Positions 25,228 through 34,992 of a stretch of 64,000 nt of DNA are shown here, one piece after another. The notes below the pieces were generated by a model. That model did no database searches and had not been told where the DNA came from. It was given only the letters and a program-made list of their open reading frames with translations. Both the position numbers and the translations under genes were made by a program. Each line of letters begins with the position of its first letter. Positions within the stretch are counted from its first letter, which is position 1. Origin of the DNA: Engraulis encrasicolus (Eukaryota > Chordata > Actinopteri > Clupeiformes > Engraulidae); the NCBI RefSeq assembly GCF_034702125.1, contig NC_085860.1:54110833-54174832 (forward strand). Reading direction: 5' to 3'.

Positions 25228-27443
25228 ATGGGCAGCCCACAACACAAGAGACCACAATCCGCCATGACTCATCCCTGTGCTTGTTGCGCGACAGAAGTTG
25301 GACAGAGACAGGAGGCACTGCAGTGCGACTCATGCGACAGCTGGCAGCATCGTAAGTGCAACTCGGTATCTCCAGACCACAGTATCGCCGACTAGTCAGA
25401 GGAGAGATAGATCTAGGGCCATGGTTTTGTGTCCAGTGCAGAGGAAGGAATTTGCCAGCTCACGAATCCGCTTCTACACCTGAGGCCCCAGACCACAACT
25501 ATGCCATGGTGGTCCAGGAACAAGACGAGGCAGCGAGCATAGCTGAGGAAGAGATGGAAAACCATCCTGAAGCCGACATGTCTTTTACAGTGCCCAGGTC
25601 ACTGGAACAGCTACCCACTCGTCGTAGAGGGCACCCACAGGATGAGCAGCTTCCGCTTCCGGAGATGATCTTGCCAGACTGCCCAATCACGTTCGAACAG
25701 ATCGCAGGTGGAGCCACAGGACGCGGTGATATCCTACTTGCAGACAGCTACGGCTTCACCTACTCCAAGAAGAGAGAAACCAATGCTTGCATTACCTGGG
25801 TGTGCAGCAAAAAGAGGTTGCAGTGTCGTGCCACAGTGAAGCAGGTCGGGGAAGACTACACACTTGGGACCCAAGACCACAATCACCCCAGCAACCCAGA
25901 AAAGGTGGCCACTGCAAAAGCCAGAGCTTTGGTAAGCCTTCATGTTTGCATAAAATTTTACTGATAGCTTGTGTACAACTTCAAAAATTGGAATCAAATA
26001 GTATTTGTCCACATAGTAATGTTATTTCTTCTTCACAGGTAAAGGAGGCTGCAATGACTGATTTTGTTAAGGGTGCCGGAAAGCTGGCGGAGGAGGCCCT
26101 GGACCTCCTTAATAAAGATGAGCCACTGCCCGATGTTTGCCGTGACTCACTAGCTCGTGCTGCGAACCGGGCAAGAGCTACACTAAGGCCAAAGCATCCA
26201 GCTGATCTTGCATTTCAGGTAAGAAAGTTTTACAATGTTTTGTTGTTGCTGTTGTCGTCATGCTGTCCTGCCTTGTACCTTCATGTTTTCCCATACTTTC
26301 CATGTAATTAACCTTTAGGTAAATGACTGCATTCACACCAACATTCTTTCCCTGTACTTGCAGTTGGATATGGGGCACATCCCCAATGGTTTTCTCAGGC
26401 GAGACATCCAGCTTGAGGGGCGTAGACACCTCATCTTTGCCACCGACCATCAGCTGACGGTACTCTCGGACGCCCTCACATGGTACATGGATGGGACGTT
26501 CAAGACGGCTCGCGACCCCTTCAAACAGCTGTTTACGATACACAGCTTTATCCACTCGGGGGACAGCATGAAGCAGGTGCCACTCTGCTACGTCATGATG
26601 TCAAGAAGAAAAACCGAGGACTACACGGCTGTATTCAACGCCGTCCGGGACATGCTGCCCAGAAGCCCGCGGGTGGAAGAAGCAGTTTTGGACTTTGAGC
26701 AAGCAGTGTGGAGTGCATTGCCAGAGGTGTTCCCAGGCATCGAGATCTTCGGTTGCTGGTTTCACTGGGCGCAAACCGTGTACCGAAAGGTAAGATGTGG
26801 TCACAGCATTGTTATTACTACATTTGCGTGTTTATGTTAGCTGCCAAACACCTACCTAAACATACTAACTAAATATGTGCTGCTTTATGTTTTTTAGATC
26901 GCACGGCTTGGTCTGAGACGCGCCTATATGAAACAACCAGCTGTCAGGCAGTACCTGAAGGAGCTGATGGCCCTCCCCAACCTCCCAGCCGAGCACATAG
27001 CAACAGCCTTTGAAGAGCTCAGGCGGCGCCGCCCAGTGAACACCAGATCCGAGGATATAGAAGAACTCCTGGAATACCTGGAGGACACCTGGGTGAAGAA
27101 TGCTGCCCATCCTCCCTCGGCCTGGTCAACCTTCCAGAGGACCGTCCGTACAAACAATGATGTGGAGGGTTGGCACAAGCGCATTAACCTCCAGGTGAAA
27201 GACAAACCAAACCTTTATCTTCTGGTTGGAATCCTACACAAAGAGAGCAGTCTCCTGCCTCTGCAGGTCCGCCTTCTCCACCAGCGGGCCATCGGGCGGC
27301 TAACAAGCAAGCAGGACAGCTCTAAACAGGCAAAGCTGGAGAAACTCTGGGCGTCTTATGGAGAGATGACCACCTCAAGATACCTACGGCAGTGTGCTGG
27401 GTTGAGCGACCACTCCGAAGCCGTCAGGCAGTGTGCTGGGTAG
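25228..27443 (+). pseudogene. MULE-type transposase gene with PHD and FLYWCH-like fingers, one frameshift
   Basis: Coding blocks are 25228-25931, 26039-26218, 26364-26789 and 26898-27443 (stop). The three introns are GT-AG and all phase 0. The N-terminus has a PHD-like finger (CACC, CDSCDSWQHRKC, then WFCVQC), broken by a one-base frameshift between CDSCDSWQHRKCN and the WFCVQC part (about 25362-25372). Next come a FLYWCH-like WxC/C/HxH finger (about 25735-25890) and a MULE catalytic core with the three expected acids: MDGTFK (D), LDFEQA (D) and NNDVEGWH (E), plus the GCWFHW motif. The length is about 617 aa. It could be a decaying autonomous transposon or a domesticated gene; no terminal inverted repeats were found. 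The ATG at 25228 is the first in the PHD frame. Confidence 0.8.
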
Positions 27444-27596
27444 AGCGACCACTCCTCTACACCGTCATCCTCCCTCCTTCCCCATCCCTCCATCCTCCCC
27501 TCTCCCTCCTGACTGCTGCCTGTGTCAGAGGAAGGGGCTGCTTATTTGTCTGTTTTTTTCTGTAAGATGTACAGCATTGTAAATAAGTCTACTACA

Positions 27597-27602
27597 AATA
27601 AA
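27597..27602 (+). promoter_or_regulatory. poly(A) signal of the MULE gene
   Basis: AATAAA 154 nt after the stop codon, followed by GT-rich sequence. Confidence 0.6.
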
Positions 27603-27649
27603 AGTGCATATAAATCATCTCCGTGTTGCCCGCTCTCCTCATTTGGTGT

Positions 27650-28170
27650 CCCAAACATCCTGGTTTATAACACTCTAAAATCTGTCTAAGATAGATGTGA
27701 CATTAATCGCTGAGCAGTCAAGTCTAAAGACTCATTAGGTTGATGCTTTTCTACTGTAATTAATTTAACTGCTGTGTGTTAATATAGTGGATTTTAATAT
27801 AGTAATATTAAACATTATTAACTTTGATTCCCCTATGGAGATCAATACAATGACTGCACTGTACTCTACATATGGTTTAACAATGCTCTGCACTAAAACT
27901 ATGTGTCCAGATATGATATTGCAGTAGCCTATTGCTACCTTAGTCAAGATACTGACTGACCTAGGTAGGAATAGGATAGACGGCCTATTTGCAGGCCTGC
28001 CTTTTCTGCCGTTTCTTAAATACAATGCATATAATGTAAAAAAAAAAAAAAAAAAAACATGCAGACAAATGTAATGCTAGAAAGATTAGGTGATCAGTAA
28101 CATAATAGTATAAATATTATAGGAAAGGGTTTTGATCATTATTAGTCCTATTATGTGTTGATATTATTGT
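27650..28170. other. no recognisable feature
   Basis: AT-rich, one A18 run at 28040-28058. No exon or repeat ends. Confidence 0.45.
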
Positions 28171-28173
28171 TAC

Positions 28174-28449
28174 CAGGGATGGGCAAAGATACAGATAAAA
28201 GTATTTCAAAACACTAGGCCTAATGCAAAATACCCAGCACTGTAACTGTTAGAAATAATCTACAAGATACAGTTACTGCCGTGCATCTTGTATCTTATTT
28301 CTAACCGTTTCATAATTACTTGGAAATTTTTCTAGCGGTTTCATGACTACACAGTTAATGTTGTGTACTTATAGGTTGTTTTAATGCTGGGTAGGCCTAC
28401 TTCGCATTGAATTTGGAAATACTTTTAGATGTATCTTTGCCCATCCCTG
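28174..28449. mobile_element. hAT-like MITE
   Basis: CAGGGATGGGCAAAGATAC and GTATCTTTGCCCATCCCTG are inverted ends. Flanking ATTGTTAC / ATTACTAG match only partly. Non-coding. Confidence 0.75.
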
Positions 28450-28460
28450 ATTACTAGGCC

Positions 28461-28740
28461 TACAACTTCAACTTCAACTTTTCAACTTTATTGTCCCCAG
28501 AAGGGGCGATTAGGTGTGCAGCAAGTCATAAGCACATATAGACAGCAACAAAAGATAGGCTACCACAGGACAGACATAAAGTGCAGTGGTCAATAAAAGG
28601 TTAAAATGACCATAAATACAACAACTACAGTTACTACTACTACATCGTACCACCAAACCAGAGGCATGGCGAACTCTGGAGTATCTGCAGAGACAGTTCA
28701 GATACCTTCCTATCAAAATCTCTGGTATCTGTGGTGTGAC
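28461..28740 (-). mobile_element. 3' end of a non-LTR retroelement
   Basis: On the minus strand the sequence ends GGGGACAATAAAGTTGAAAA followed by GTTGAAGTTGAAGTTG, the AATAAA-plus-short-repeat tail of fish LINEs. The protein reading upstream is too short and broken to assign a clade. Confidence 0.5.
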
Positions 28741-28759
28741 GTTTACTGACCGGAAACGG

Positions 28760-29740
28760 AAAGAGGATGTATCCACCACTTACATTTGAAACGTAACGAC
28801 AAAGTCAATTCATAGCCTAATGATCATATTGTAGGTGTATTTGAAACAATCTGGCGCTAATTATATGTGAAATACACTTGTACGTAACAAAAAACTAACA
28901 TCAACAAGATAACTGGCTCCGTAATATGGCGGTGGTACCGCTAGTCTGGCTAGTGGGAGCGAGATGAAATGGGAGTGTAATGAGATGGGAGCCCCAGTCT
29001 GGGAATCGGGGCAATACAGCAGCTACAGAGTTATTTTACGTGGAGCAGTTAACAGCAAATGTTTGGAGGACTAGAACTACAACCACGCAGGTATCACGTC
29101 GCCAAAGCAGTCATTCAGTTGGCATAGATAGGCTTAGCATAAGCAATGCATACTGTCTCTCTGGTCAGACGGTCAGCCAACAAGTTGGCTAGCGCTGTCC
29201 TAGCTGAGAGACGTTTCCCTCTTGACATTGTCTTCTTCCTACTGCAGTGCACTTTACGTACCTCGGTAAGGAAGTCCTTCCTCTGTGGGGTTATAGTTCA
29301 AATGGAAGGAAAAGCTAAGAAACTGATTTCACTGCCTTTGGTAACTTCTAGACGTCCCAAAAGATGAAAACCAACGACAAACGTGTCATACCCTGCTGCC
29401 ATCGACTCCTCCATCGACTAGGTGTGTCACATATAAATGCTTCCGCTGTGATAAACACAAAGGCCACACACTTCACTAAACTTAGGTCGCCTTGAACAGA
29501 TTCTCGTAATACGTGTCATGTTTCAATTTCTTCGCTGAAGAATAAGTAGAAATGTTATATGACGAAATATATCTTATAGGTAGTGACAATCCGAGATCTA
29601 ATGTTACAATACTGTTATGAATTCTGTGCCGCTAGCTCTGCGATTGTCAATGCAAACGGATTGTTACATTGCTCATGGTCCGGCTTACAAACGTATAACA
29701 ATATAGTTCCCCTCTCTGTGATTTTGTGGCCTTCTACAAA
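28760..29740. other. no recognisable feature
   Basis: Mixed DNA with short frames only. Confidence 0.4.
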
Positions 29741-29870
29741 AAAGTGCTGGATCTCAAATGGTGCACTTGTGCACTTCGGGCACTATGTTTCAGTGCGTAA
29801 CTAATACGGCATACACACTGAAACATGAACACTAAAGTGCACAAGTGCACCATTTGAGATTCAGCCACTT
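29741..29870. mobile_element. hairpin MITE
   Basis: Arms with ATCTCAAATGGTGCACTTGT (29751 on) and its complement ending in TTGAGATTCAGCCAC. Centre TAACTAATACGGCA. The same element is split by an insertion at 18614-18906. Confidence 0.75.
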
Positions 29871-30024
29871 TCCTCGTAGAACGAGCTGAGCCTTTTCATT
29901 CGCTTTCATTTGCATTCAGATATGTGTAACAGAGTACATCTGCGTTCATTGTAAAATTATCATAAATGGTACGAGAGCGCCCTCTCTCGTGGGTTGATAT
30001 GGTGGTACGTTGCGTGGTTACTTC

Positions 30025-30306
30025 AGAACACGCCTGGAGGATGTCACGGTAGGTTGCTTTAATGAGCAGTCTGAGACTGTTAAAGATATAAAGTCTCAGA
30101 TATAAGTATTAATCCTGTATTTTCGTGTAATACAGGTCGGATAGAAAACAGATATGTTCAGCACCTTTTTATTACATACGAATAGCAGTTTGATGCTGTT
30201 TTTAACATTGTTTTGATCTGACTCCACTTCCAGACGTTGACCGAAGTAGCCGTGTAACCTGTCTTAATCCTGTATCCCGTGTTTGTGTACCACCTTATCA
30301 TTCCAG
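30025..30306 (+). ncRNA. two transcript-like exons with a GT-AG intron
   Basis: Block 30025-30048 ends ATGTCACG|GTAGGT. Block 30234-30306 follows CACTTCCAG and ends CATTCCAG|GTAATT. Together, without the 185-nt intron, they match 30897-30992 almost base for base, which supports real splicing. No reading frame is preserved, so a non-coding transcript or retroelement leader is likely. Confidence 0.5.
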
Positions 30307-30810
30307 GTAATTTCATTGTTTGTATCGGTTGTACCATTGTGTCTTTTATTTATGTTATGTAATTGTTATGAAGCTTCGGTTTTATCAGCTTCAAGCTAGT
30401 TAAGCTAATTCAGGATGCTAGCGAGTCAGTTATGAGCTGCTCACTCGTGAGCAGACGTTAGCTAGAACTGTCTCGCGGCATCCACTGATCCCTGTATTCA
30501 TTGACGATATCGTTAATTTGTTCATGTATCTTTTGTATAACTAAAAACTGGTCACTGTATCCTATTCACTGTTATGTCTGTATCCCATTCTCTATTGAGA
30601 TTACTGTCACGTTATGTATCCCCAACCATTTAACCACTATACGATCACTTTATGTTACCCCTGTCTATTGTTATGCGTCTCCGATGTCATTGTATCCCTC
30701 TGTGTAACCCCACATATTTAAGAGTGGCCCGGTATTTATTGTTTTATGTAGGCTACGTAATGTTAATGGAACCTATGTCATGTGCAGTATAAAGTAGCCT
30801 ACTGTAGCGT

Positions 30811-30811
<1 letters not shown>

Positions 30812-30872
<61 letters not shown>
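30812..30872. repeat. (AC)n microsatellite
   Basis: About 30 AC units immediately before the spliced copy. Confidence 0.97.
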
Positions 30873-30874
<2 letters not shown>

Positions 30875-30896
30875 CTTATATTTATTTTATTTATTA

Positions 30897-31012
30897 AGAA
30901 CACGCCTGGAGGATGTCACGACGTTGACCGAAGTAGCCATGAAACCTGTCTTAATCCTGTATCCCGTGTTTGTGTACCACCTGTCATTCCAGAAAATAAA
31001 CATACAGATTTG
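30897..31012 (+). pseudogene. intronless (processed) copy of the 30025-30306 exons
   Basis: The 24 nt ending ATGTCACG are joined directly to ACGTTGACCGAAGTAGCC, exactly where 30049-30233 is an intron in the other copy. The copy then continues past CATTCCAG into AAAATAAACATACAG instead of GTAATT, as if a third exon were attached. Confidence 0.6.
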
Positions 31013-31747
31013 ACCAACTCAGCCTCCTGCAGTATGTCCATGAGCCCACTTAGAAGAAGACCAAGATAGACCTGTAACACACATATGGGTATGTACTTTA
31101 AACAAATAATTTTCCAGCACCAGTTAGTTGTTTTGGATTTCCATTACCTTTGCATTGCAGGGGTGAAAGGATGACCTCATTGACCTGAAACTCCTGCCTA
31201 ACATTAGTAGGCTGTTGTGTGCAAGGGTGTCTGTAGACTTATTTGCAGAGGTGTCAAATGTAAAAGTTAAAAGAGAAACAGTTTCCATTCCTTCCAACAA
31301 TGGTAACTTCTCTGAGTAACAGTAGATCTGCAGGCCTACTCTTCAGAGGTGGGCAAGTTAGGTCTAGGCCTACTCAAAAATTGCAATATTGCTGATTACA
31401 GATGTTACTGTCTTCTAAAGTAATCCCTTGCATTGCAATATTAGGCCTACTATATTTAAAATGTAAGGCATCACACTACTTTTGCATTACTTTAGTTACT
31501 CTCTCCAAAAGAATTGTAAATCGCTGGTTACGTATGTAACCGTGGTTCTACGACTGGTGGAAGACCGCCAGACGGCGTTTCTTACTGTGTGAATATCCTT
31601 GCGCTAGCCGCATCTTTGCCGAGAGTTTATATCAAAGTTGTCACCTCGTGACCGATGACGTGGCTCAAGTCTATAAATAGCCATGCCCACGTCAAACCTC
31701 GCTTGGAGCCTTTCTCGCCAGAACCAGAGGCCTGAGTGACCTACATG

Positions 31748-31846
31748 TCTGGCGGTCTTCCACCAGTCGTAGAACCACGGTTACATACGTAACCAGCGTT
31801 CTACTTCCTTGTCTTCAGACCGCCAGACGGCGTTTCTTACTGTGTG
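31748..31846. repeat. DIRS internal complementary region
   Basis: 31748-31798 is the perfect reverse complement of the left outer end (31522-31572). 31799-31846 is the reverse complement of the right outer end (42177-42224) with one mismatch. Both ends thus abut head to head here, the layout thought to template circular DIRS replication intermediates. Confidence 0.93.
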
Positions 31847-32053
31847 GAAGACTAATTAACAAGTTGTCACGAGGGCCTAAGCAATAACATGGTGTCAATC
31901 ATCCCAATAATACACTGTAGGGAATAACACACAATAAACAGTAGCTTCTTCATCACAACATTTTATTGAACATCAAATGTGGATGAAATCAACAGAGTGG
32001 AGAGTCCAACTCTCACCCATAGGTAATGAACCAAAGCTGCCCCTGGTCTGAAC

Positions 32054-34735
32054 TTAAGTTGAGTAAACAGGTGGGGCAGTACTCAAGACAGCTTGAACAC
32101 AAGAGTTTGAAGCAACATTAACTCTGTAAAATCTGGAGAATGTACAAGGTGACGTCCAAGACGCAGCTGAACAAATGTCTGTCAAACTAACACCACGCAA
32201 GGCCGCCCAGGAGGTAGAGACAGACCTGGTGGAGTGGCATTTAACTGAAAGTGGCACCTCACGTCCAGTGGAGGAGTATGCATATGTTATGGTGTCTGTA
32301 ATCCAGTGAGAGAGTCTGTCCTTAGACAGGGCAGCTCCTCTACATTTCTCACTGAAGCGCACAAACAGCTGATCAGTAGTGCGCCAGGCTGAGGTAGCTG
32401 TGACATATTGCCTTAGTGCTCTAACAGGGCATAGACTCGTGTTCAGAGCTGTGTCTGAGGAACTGAACGAAGGCAACGTAAGTGGTTTGTTCACAAAATC
32501 AGAGCCAAGGACCTTGGGTAAAAATGTGGGATTTGGCCACAGAGTGACATGTGAGAGATCTGGTCCCCACTGAAGGCACTGTGGGCTGACAGATAAGGCA
32601 TGTAATTCACCAACCCTTTTCGCAGAGGCTATTGCAATGAGGAAAGCTGTTTTCATTGACAACCACTTAATGTCAGTCCCTTCCAGGGGTTCGTAGGGAG
32701 GGCTGCATACACTCGTCAGCACAAGATTGAGGTCCCATTGAGGAATGACACATTTACGCGGTGGATGAAGGCGCTTTGCACCTTTCAAGAAGGCTATAAT
32801 CAAATGATGTGTGCCCACTGTCATCCCATCTATTTTTCCCTTGTAAGCTGACATTGTTGCCACATATCCCCGGAGAGTGGATACTGAACGGCCTGTGACC
32901 AGAAGGCCTTGGAGGAATTCCAAAATGTTGTTTACAGAACAACCCAGTGGGTCAAGGATGCGTTCTGAGCAGCATATTGAGAAGTATTTCCACCTGGAGC
33001 CGTACAACAGGCGTGTAGATGGGGCACGAGCATTTAAAATAGTGTCCCTGACCCCTTCTGAAAAGTCCAATAGATTGGGTGTGCTCCCAAGGGCCAAACC
33101 CACAGTTTCAGTCTCTGGGGGTGATCGTGCCACAGCTGGCCGTCCAGGTGTGTCAGAAGGTCTGCTCTGACAGGTAGAGGGCAGGGTGGCCCCGTCAGCA
33201 GTGCCTGGAGGAGGTAAAACCAGGGACTGTGAACACGGTATGGTGCAATCAGAAGGACCGGTTGGTTGGTCAGTCGAATCCTTTGGAGCGTCTGCCACAA
33301 GAGAGGAAAAGGAGGGAATGCATAAAGTTTTAGATTCGGCCACTGGTGAGCTAGAGCATCTTGCCCCAGAGAGCCTGCTTCGTTCTGTAGAGCAAACCAT
33401 CTCTGACAATGAGTTGTGATTCGGGTGGCGAACAGGTCCACCTCCGCCTTCCCGTACGTGTTCCAGATCATTTGGACCACTTCTGGGTTCAGACGCCATT
33501 CCCCCAGGAGAGGTTTCCCCCGAGACAGAGCATCTGCTGCCTGGTTTTCCTTCCCCGGCACATGCATCGCTCTTAGTGAAAGCAAGTGAGCATTCGCCCA
33601 CAGCCATATCTTCCGAGTGAGGTTGTTCAGAGTTAGTGACCTCACTCCTCCCTGATGGTTGATATGATAAACTGTCGACGTGTTGTCCGTTCGCACCAGG
33701 ACATGTTTGCGTTTCAGTGGTTTTTGGAAGTGTTGTAATGTCAGCCAGACAGCTCGCAGTTCCAAGTAATTGATGTGGTAGGCCCGGAGCTCGTCCTGCC
33801 ATATGCCTTGTACCCCTTTGTGGTTCCACACACCTCCCCAGCCATACTGGCTGGCATCTGTGGTGATGACTTCTCTCCTTGCCGGAGGGGGCCCGAGGGG
33901 TACGCCTTGGAGAAGAAACGGTCTTAGCGCCCACGGGCGCAAGGAAGCAGCGCCCTTGGGCGTGATCGACACCAGTACATTTTTCTGTGTTTGGGCTGAA
34001 AGTCTTCTCATCTTCAGCCAACGCTGGAAAGGTCTGAGATGTAATCTCCCCAGCTGTATCAGCGGTGTAGCAGCAGCTAGCATACTCGCAAGGCGGAGTA
34101 GCAGACAATGGCGAATAGTCCGACTCGACATGACACGCCTCACAAGTCCCAGTATGTTGCATATTCTTCCCTGAGTTAAACATGCTTGTTGGGAGATTGA
34201 ATTTAAGTGGATACCTATGAAGTCTGCGGACTGCATGGGTTGCAATGTGCTCTTCTCGTAGTTCACCGAGAGGCCAAGAGCTGAGATATGGTCGAGTAGT
34301 CTCTGAGTGTTCACTTTGGCTTGCTCTGGAGACTGAGCAAGGAGAAGCCAATCGTCCAGGTAAGGGAGGACGCGCATGCCCTGCTGGAGAAGTGGAGCAA
34401 GAGCCTCGCGCATGCATTTTGTAAATCTTTTGTAAACCGTCCGCAGCATGCGAAATGGCAGTTCTTTCAGGTACGTGTTTAGGCGGCGGAGGTCCAGTAT
34501 AGGCCGAAGGCCGCCATCTTTCTTTGGTACGACGAAGTAAGTGGAGAATACTCCTAGTTGTGTTTTGGGGTCTATCTCCTCGATGGCGTTTTTGTCTAGC
34601 AGGGATTGTATCTCTGAAAGCAGTGCTGAACGGAGCTTTGGGCTTCTGACACATGTGGCGCGTAGCCCAGAGTTCATGGGAGGCCGGCGGCGAAACTGGA
34701 GACGGTAACCATTTGTGAGAGTGTCTAGTACCCAT
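32054..34735 (-). CDS. DIRS tyrosine recombinase frame (893 codons)
   Basis: The C-terminal ~350 residues are a phage-integrase-type tyrosine recombinase, which joins the DIRS DNA to the genome. Visible are SAKRVGELHAL with the first catalytic Arg (~residue 704), HSTRSVSTSW with His/Arg (~832) and FSRFYRVNV with the nucleophilic Tyr (~869). The frame is intact and ends at 32054. The first ATG (34735) lies far upstream inside the RT frame, and the N-terminal ~540 residues overlap RT/RNase H in another frame and have no domain I recognise. The true recombinase start is probably near 33.1-33.2 kb or is reached by frameshifting. Confidence 0.85.
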   Translation of the reverse strand: MGTRHSHKWLPSPVSPPASHELWATRHMCQKPKAPFSTAFRDTIPARQKRHRGDRPQNTTRSILHLLRRTKERWRPSAYTGPPPPKHVPERTAISHAADGLQKIYKMHARGSCSTSPAGHARPPLPGRLASPCSVSRASQSEHSETTRPYLSSWPLGELREEHIATHAVRRLHRYPLKFNLPTSMFNSGKNMQHTGTCEACHVESDYSPLSATPPCEYASCCYTADTAGEITSQTFPALAEDEKTFSPNTEKCTGVDHAQGRCFLAPVGAKTVSSPRRTPRAPSGKERSHHHRCQPVWLGRCVEPQRGTRHMAGRAPGLPHQLLGTASCLADITTLPKTTETQTCPGANGQHVDSLSYQPSGRSEVTNSEQPHSEDMAVGECSLAFTKSDACAGEGKPGSRCSVSGETSPGGMASEPRSGPNDLEHVREGGGGPVRHPNHNSLSEMVCSTERSRLSGARCSSSPVAESKTLCIPSFSSLVADAPKDSTDQPTGPSDCTIPCSQSLVLPPPGTADGATLPSTCQSRPSDTPGRPAVARSPPETETVGLALGSTPNLLDFSEGVRDTILNARAPSTRLLYGSRWKYFSICCSERILDPLGCSVNNILEFLQGLLVTGRSVSTLRGYVATMSAYKGKIDGMTVGTHHLIIAFLKGAKRLHPPRKCVIPQWDLNLVLTSVCSPPYEPLEGTDIKWLSMKTAFLIAIASAKRVGELHALSVSPQCLQWGPDLSHVTLWPNPTFLPKVLGSDFVNKPLTLPSFSSSDTALNTSLCPVRALRQYVTATSAWRTTDQLFVRFSEKCRGAALSKDRLSHWITDTITYAYSSTGREVPLSVKCHSTRSVSTSWAALRGVSLTDICSAASWTSPCTFSRFYRVNVASNSCVQAVLSTAPPVYST

Positions 34736-34992
34736 GGGTTTGATGTTGTTAGACGCCAGTAATCCAGTTGTTGAGGGGTGAAACGCTTTGCCGCCGGCCG
34801 CACACCTTCAGTCTCGCATCTGAGTGTGGTGTGTAGCTTTGGGGGGGCGGCCTTGGGCAGCCCGGCCCTGCCTTGGAAAGGATGAAGAAGGCCTGCCACG
34901 TGCACTGTGTGGGGTAAAGCCGTGTTCTGCATACCTCCGTTGAGGCTGTTGAAAGGAGGGCAGTGAGTGTCTGCGATATGTTGGATTTCCAC
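33034..34992 (-). CDS. DIRS reverse transcriptase / RNase H / methyltransferase-like frame, RT internally deleted
   Basis: Open frame of 652 codons. RT motifs are VPKKDGGLRPILDLRRLN (~residues 155-172) and YLDDWLLL (34351-34362 for YLDD, ~residues 211-214). RNase H begins at TTDASQYGWGG (~380) and includes RTDNTS and the HVPGKENQAADALSRG motif. The C-terminal part (VDLFAT, YAFPPFPLL, VLLIAPYRVHSPWF) is the region called methyltransferase-like in DIRS. Between LPFRML and FTKCM (~residue 186) the usual palm segment with the first catalytic Asp is missing, so this copy should lack RT activity. The reading start is a GTG; the frame overlaps the gag-like gene by 185 nt, suggesting frameshifted or re-initiated translation. 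Confidence 0.88.
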   Translation of the reverse strand: MEIQHIADTHCPPFNSLNGGMQNTALPHTVHVAGLLHPFQGRAGLPKAAPPKLHTTLRCETEGVRPAAKRFTPQQLDYWRLTTSNPWVLDTLTNGYRLQFRRRPPMNSGLRATCVRSPKLRSALLSEIQSLLDKNAIEEIDPKTQLGVFSTYFVVPKKDGGLRPILDLRRLNTYLKELPFRMLRTVYKRFTKCMREALAPLLQQGMRVLPYLDDWLLLAQSPEQAKVNTQRLLDHISALGLSVNYEKSTLQPMQSADFIGIHLNSISQQACLTQGRICNILGLVRRVMSSRTIRHCLLLRLASMLAAATPLIQLGRLHLRPFQRWLKMRRLSAQTQKNVLVSITPKGAASLRPWALRPFLLQGVPLGPPPARREVITTDASQYGWGGVWNHKGVQGIWQDELRAYHINYLELRAVWLTLQHFQKPLKRKHVLVRTDNTSTVYHINHQGGVRSLTLNNLTRKIWLWANAHLLSLRAMHVPGKENQAADALSRGKPLLGEWRLNPEVVQMIWNTYGKAEVDLFATRITTHCQRWFALQNEAGSLGQDALAHQWPNLKLYAFPPFPLLWQTLQRIRLTNQPVLLIAPYRVHSPWFYLLQALLTGPPCPLPVRADLLTHLDGQLWHDHPQRLKLWVWPLGAHPIYWTFQKGSGTLF

